A stretch of 64,000 nt of DNA from Pachyseris speciosa (lineage: Eukaryota > Cnidaria > Anthozoa > Scleractinia > Pachyseridae): NCBI GenBank assembly GCA_016490735.1, contig JAEMWC010000969.1:245001-309000 (forward strand), written 5' to 3'. The translations under genes and the position numbers were made by a program. This document shows positions 62,010 to 64,000 of this stretch, piece after piece; position 1 is the stretch's first letter; every line of letters begins with the position of its first letter. Below the pieces are notes generated by a model. It was not told the DNA's origin. It made no database searches and saw only the letters and a list, made by a program, of their open reading frames with translations.

Positions 62010-62029
62010 CACGTGACCAGCCTCAACCA

Positions 62030-62228
62030 GGGTACTTTCTCGAAGGAGGGAGACTGGACCCTGGGAACGAGGTTGGGATTCATCTGGCACATAGTTTACG
62101 TCATCTTCGCTTTCTTGAGAATCTTCGTCTGGCACGTAAAGGCTGCTTCGTTTAGCTCTAGCGTCTTTGCATTTACTATCAGTGATCGGTACAGGAAGAG
62201 GAATATCAGTGTCAGTTTCATAATCGAC
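62030..62228 (-). CDS. Possible host exon (acidic linker)
   Basis: On the minus strand a pyrimidine-rich tract and CAG (62,231-62,229) form a good splice acceptor. The open frame then reads VDYETDTDIPLPVPITDSKC and VPDEDSQESEDDVNYVPDES, acidic and low in complexity. The frame runs on into SQPRSQGPVSLLRE, which looks like repeat-derived sequence. No splice donor is clear and no domain is recognised. Confidence 0.3.
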
Positions 62229-62269
62229 CTGCATTGTGAAAAAGTAAAAAGATAACCACATCTTAAATT

Positions 62270-63260
62270 GCGTTGAAAACTTAATATTATTAGTACTCTC
62301 TTTCCCTGTTTAAAAGAAGTGAACAAAAGCTCTTGGTATTTATATTCGTGTGCCAGTTTGACATTTCTAATAAAATTGTGTTAACCCACTTATGACTGTT
62401 TTACTTCGTTTACAAACCCTACCGCCGACTCTGCTTTACCAAGTTTTTCGGTTAAGCTTTTAAATTAACAAAATTTTAATCACTAGCCGCTCTTTGGGCT
62501 CGTCATGCGTTCTTCTTCCTCGAGCGTCTGCTCAACTGAACTACCACTTCCGCTCGCCGGCGGTTAGCCTTTGTTTTGGAGAAACCAAGAACGAGCTGCG
62601 TAAGGAAATGGAAATGGACACCCGCGGAGTAATTTCCGCCAAACGATTCACATGCATCGTCTTTAAAGCAAGCAGTTTCATTAATATGGGTATACTCACC
62701 AGGTTTACTCGCAAAAGGTATCGACGATTTTCGAAACTTCAGCTGTAATCTCGCAGTCTCAGTGCATTTTAAAATGAGAAGATGGGGGGGGGGGGAGGGG
62801 GGGTATTGTGTTTAGACCCTTCATTTTTTCTGTTTACATCTTTCTGAAAGGGCTTTTAAACAGACCGGTATGCCATAACGGCAATCCTTAAAACATGGTG
62901 GTCGTGAACTAAAAGTTGTTATCAATCGACTGGATTGGACAACAGGCTAAAGAGATAAGTTACGAAATTATTTTAACTTTCTTTCTGTCTTTCGGAATTG
63001 ATTTATCGGGTCATCACAATGAAGAAAATAATAAAGATTCATTGGAGGCAGTTCCTGTTTGTTAGGACATCAAACAACTGGTTACTTACCTAAGCCTACA
63101 GGGAAGAGCTCTTTTGAAAGTTCTAACATCTTCATGGATTGGAGCAAATTTTTTCCCTTCTTCCAGTGTGGGCACTTTCCTTAGCTCCTTACAGTGACCC
63201 TAAAACAACTTCCGGGGAAGTGCAAAAATTACTCGTCCTTCTCCAAACCTATGCTAACCT
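62270..63260. other. Unassigned host DNA
   Basis: A G-tract lies at 62,784-62,803. Frame 62,494-62,748 has no known motif. Confidence 0.45.
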
Positions 63261-63264
63261 ATGA

Positions 63265-63265
63265 A

Positions 63266-63311
<46 letters not shown>

Positions 63312-63343
63312 GAAGTGAGACACGAAAATTTGGTTTATCAACG

Positions 63344-63374
<31 letters not shown>

Positions 63375-63386
63375 GGATTCGAATCC

Positions 63387-63417
<31 letters not shown>

Positions 63418-63436
63418 CGTTGATAAACCAAATTTT
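63265..63436. repeat. Two Penelope-like termini head to head, with a perfect 112-bp palindrome
   Basis: 63,325-63,380 and 63,381-63,436 are exact reverse complements with no spacer. The left side continues (63,265-63,324) as the inverse of the terminal repeat at 9,845-9,960. Two element ends thus meet at GGATTCGAATCC. Confidence 0.85.
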
Positions 63437-63439
63437 CTA

Positions 63440-64000
63440 TGCTAACCTAGCATGATATCGATGAACCGGACAGATAGTCATCGCCAATAAATTCGTGGGG
63501 TTTTTAAATCACCCACGACAGGCGCCAAAATCAATTCTACTTCTGTTTCAACTCCGGAAAATTTCAAAGACGTTGTGTAGTTAATTTATATCCTTGTTGC
63601 ACTGCGTGAGTGGTGTGACGGAAGTTGAGGAGCTGTGCCTTCGTCTGCAAATCCCACCGAGAATCCCACTCAAGAACGGACAAGACATCGTTTTTCAGCA
63701 TTGTTACACTTTGTATTGGTATGAAATTATTTTCGATTTCTTCAGCAAGCTAACTGGATAACCTAAGCACATCGTCAGTAAGATATTTCAAAATATGACT
63801 TATTTTAAATCAATGGATGTAAATATCTGCTTGCTATTGTTGCTAAGTCGCTCGTGCGTGACAAAGATTAAGAAGCGAGTGAAATTTAATTTCAGCTCGA
63901 CCTAAGTTTGGTATTTCTTAATTTCAAATGAAGAATGATCCTCGCAGTTGTGAACACAATTTATGCAATTGCGAAAAGAAGCCTGAAAAAAAAAGTTAGG
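63440..64000. other. Unassigned host DNA
   Basis: No gene, repeat or element recognised. Confidence 0.45.

Overview
The window looks like animal nuclear DNA, most likely from an anthozoan cnidarian such as a coral or sea anemone. This is inferred from a rhodopsin-like receptor gene in one exon, a dense mix of degenerate LINE and Penelope-like retroelements, hammerhead ribozyme motifs, MITEs, foldback repeats and microsatellites, and AT-rich non-coding DNA. No species call is possible from the sequence alone.

Layout. 1-14,767 is host repeat DNA: a 221-bp MITE with an 8-bp target duplication (2,701-2,921), a broken non-LTR retrotransposon on the minus strand (about 3,380-7,760), remnants of Penelope-like elements with hammerhead ribozymes (7,842-10,310), and an old repeat block (10,690-14,767) that has a second copy at 57,660-60,330. 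14,768-34,478 is one complete 19.7-kb Maverick/Polinton (adintovirus-like) element. It has 351-bp terminal inverted repeats that I read as identical, a perfect 6-bp target duplication (CACTTC), and a paralogous unoccupied site at 60,200-60,205. 34,485-64,000 is host DNA again: foldback elements, a 1.2-kb element with inverted ends (40,903-42,119), a GPCR gene (42,706-43,644), a retroelement coding fragment (about 44,865-45,299), a palindromic AACTCC/GGAGTT array, a 3.3-kb tandem duplication (49,100-55,700), the second copy of the old repeat block, and two near-perfect large palindromes.

How the Polinton genes fit together. Replication genes lie on the minus strand: a protein-primed family B DNA polymerase in two frames, a small zinc-finger protein, and a BRO-N/VRR-NUC nuclease. 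Next come a DUF5679-like zinc ribbon, a PLA2 domain and an rve integrase with chromodomain, then an adenovirus-like protease, a basic core protein, a hexon-like major capsid protein, an AT-hook protein, a penton-like protein and a coiled-coil protein. On the plus strand follow the packaging ATPase, two fibres with collagen-like stalks, a short unknown protein and a 2-TM protein. A zinc-ribbon/TFIIB-like factor lies on the minus strand next to the right repeat. Virion genes share a motif (consensus ATCTAA) that ends 12-13 bases before the ATG, a candidate late promoter.

Main leads: (1) a canonically phased A AAA AAC heptamer, a 7-nt spacer and a 13-bp stem between PLA2 and an integrase that has no start codon; (2) a predicted kissing pair of 12-bp hairpins downstream of the polymerase; (3) the ATCTAA late motif; (4) hammerhead ribozymes, including a U4C core variant, in Penelope-like termini; (5) a young-looking element whose frame breaks nearly all sit at single-base runs, which may be sequencing errors.
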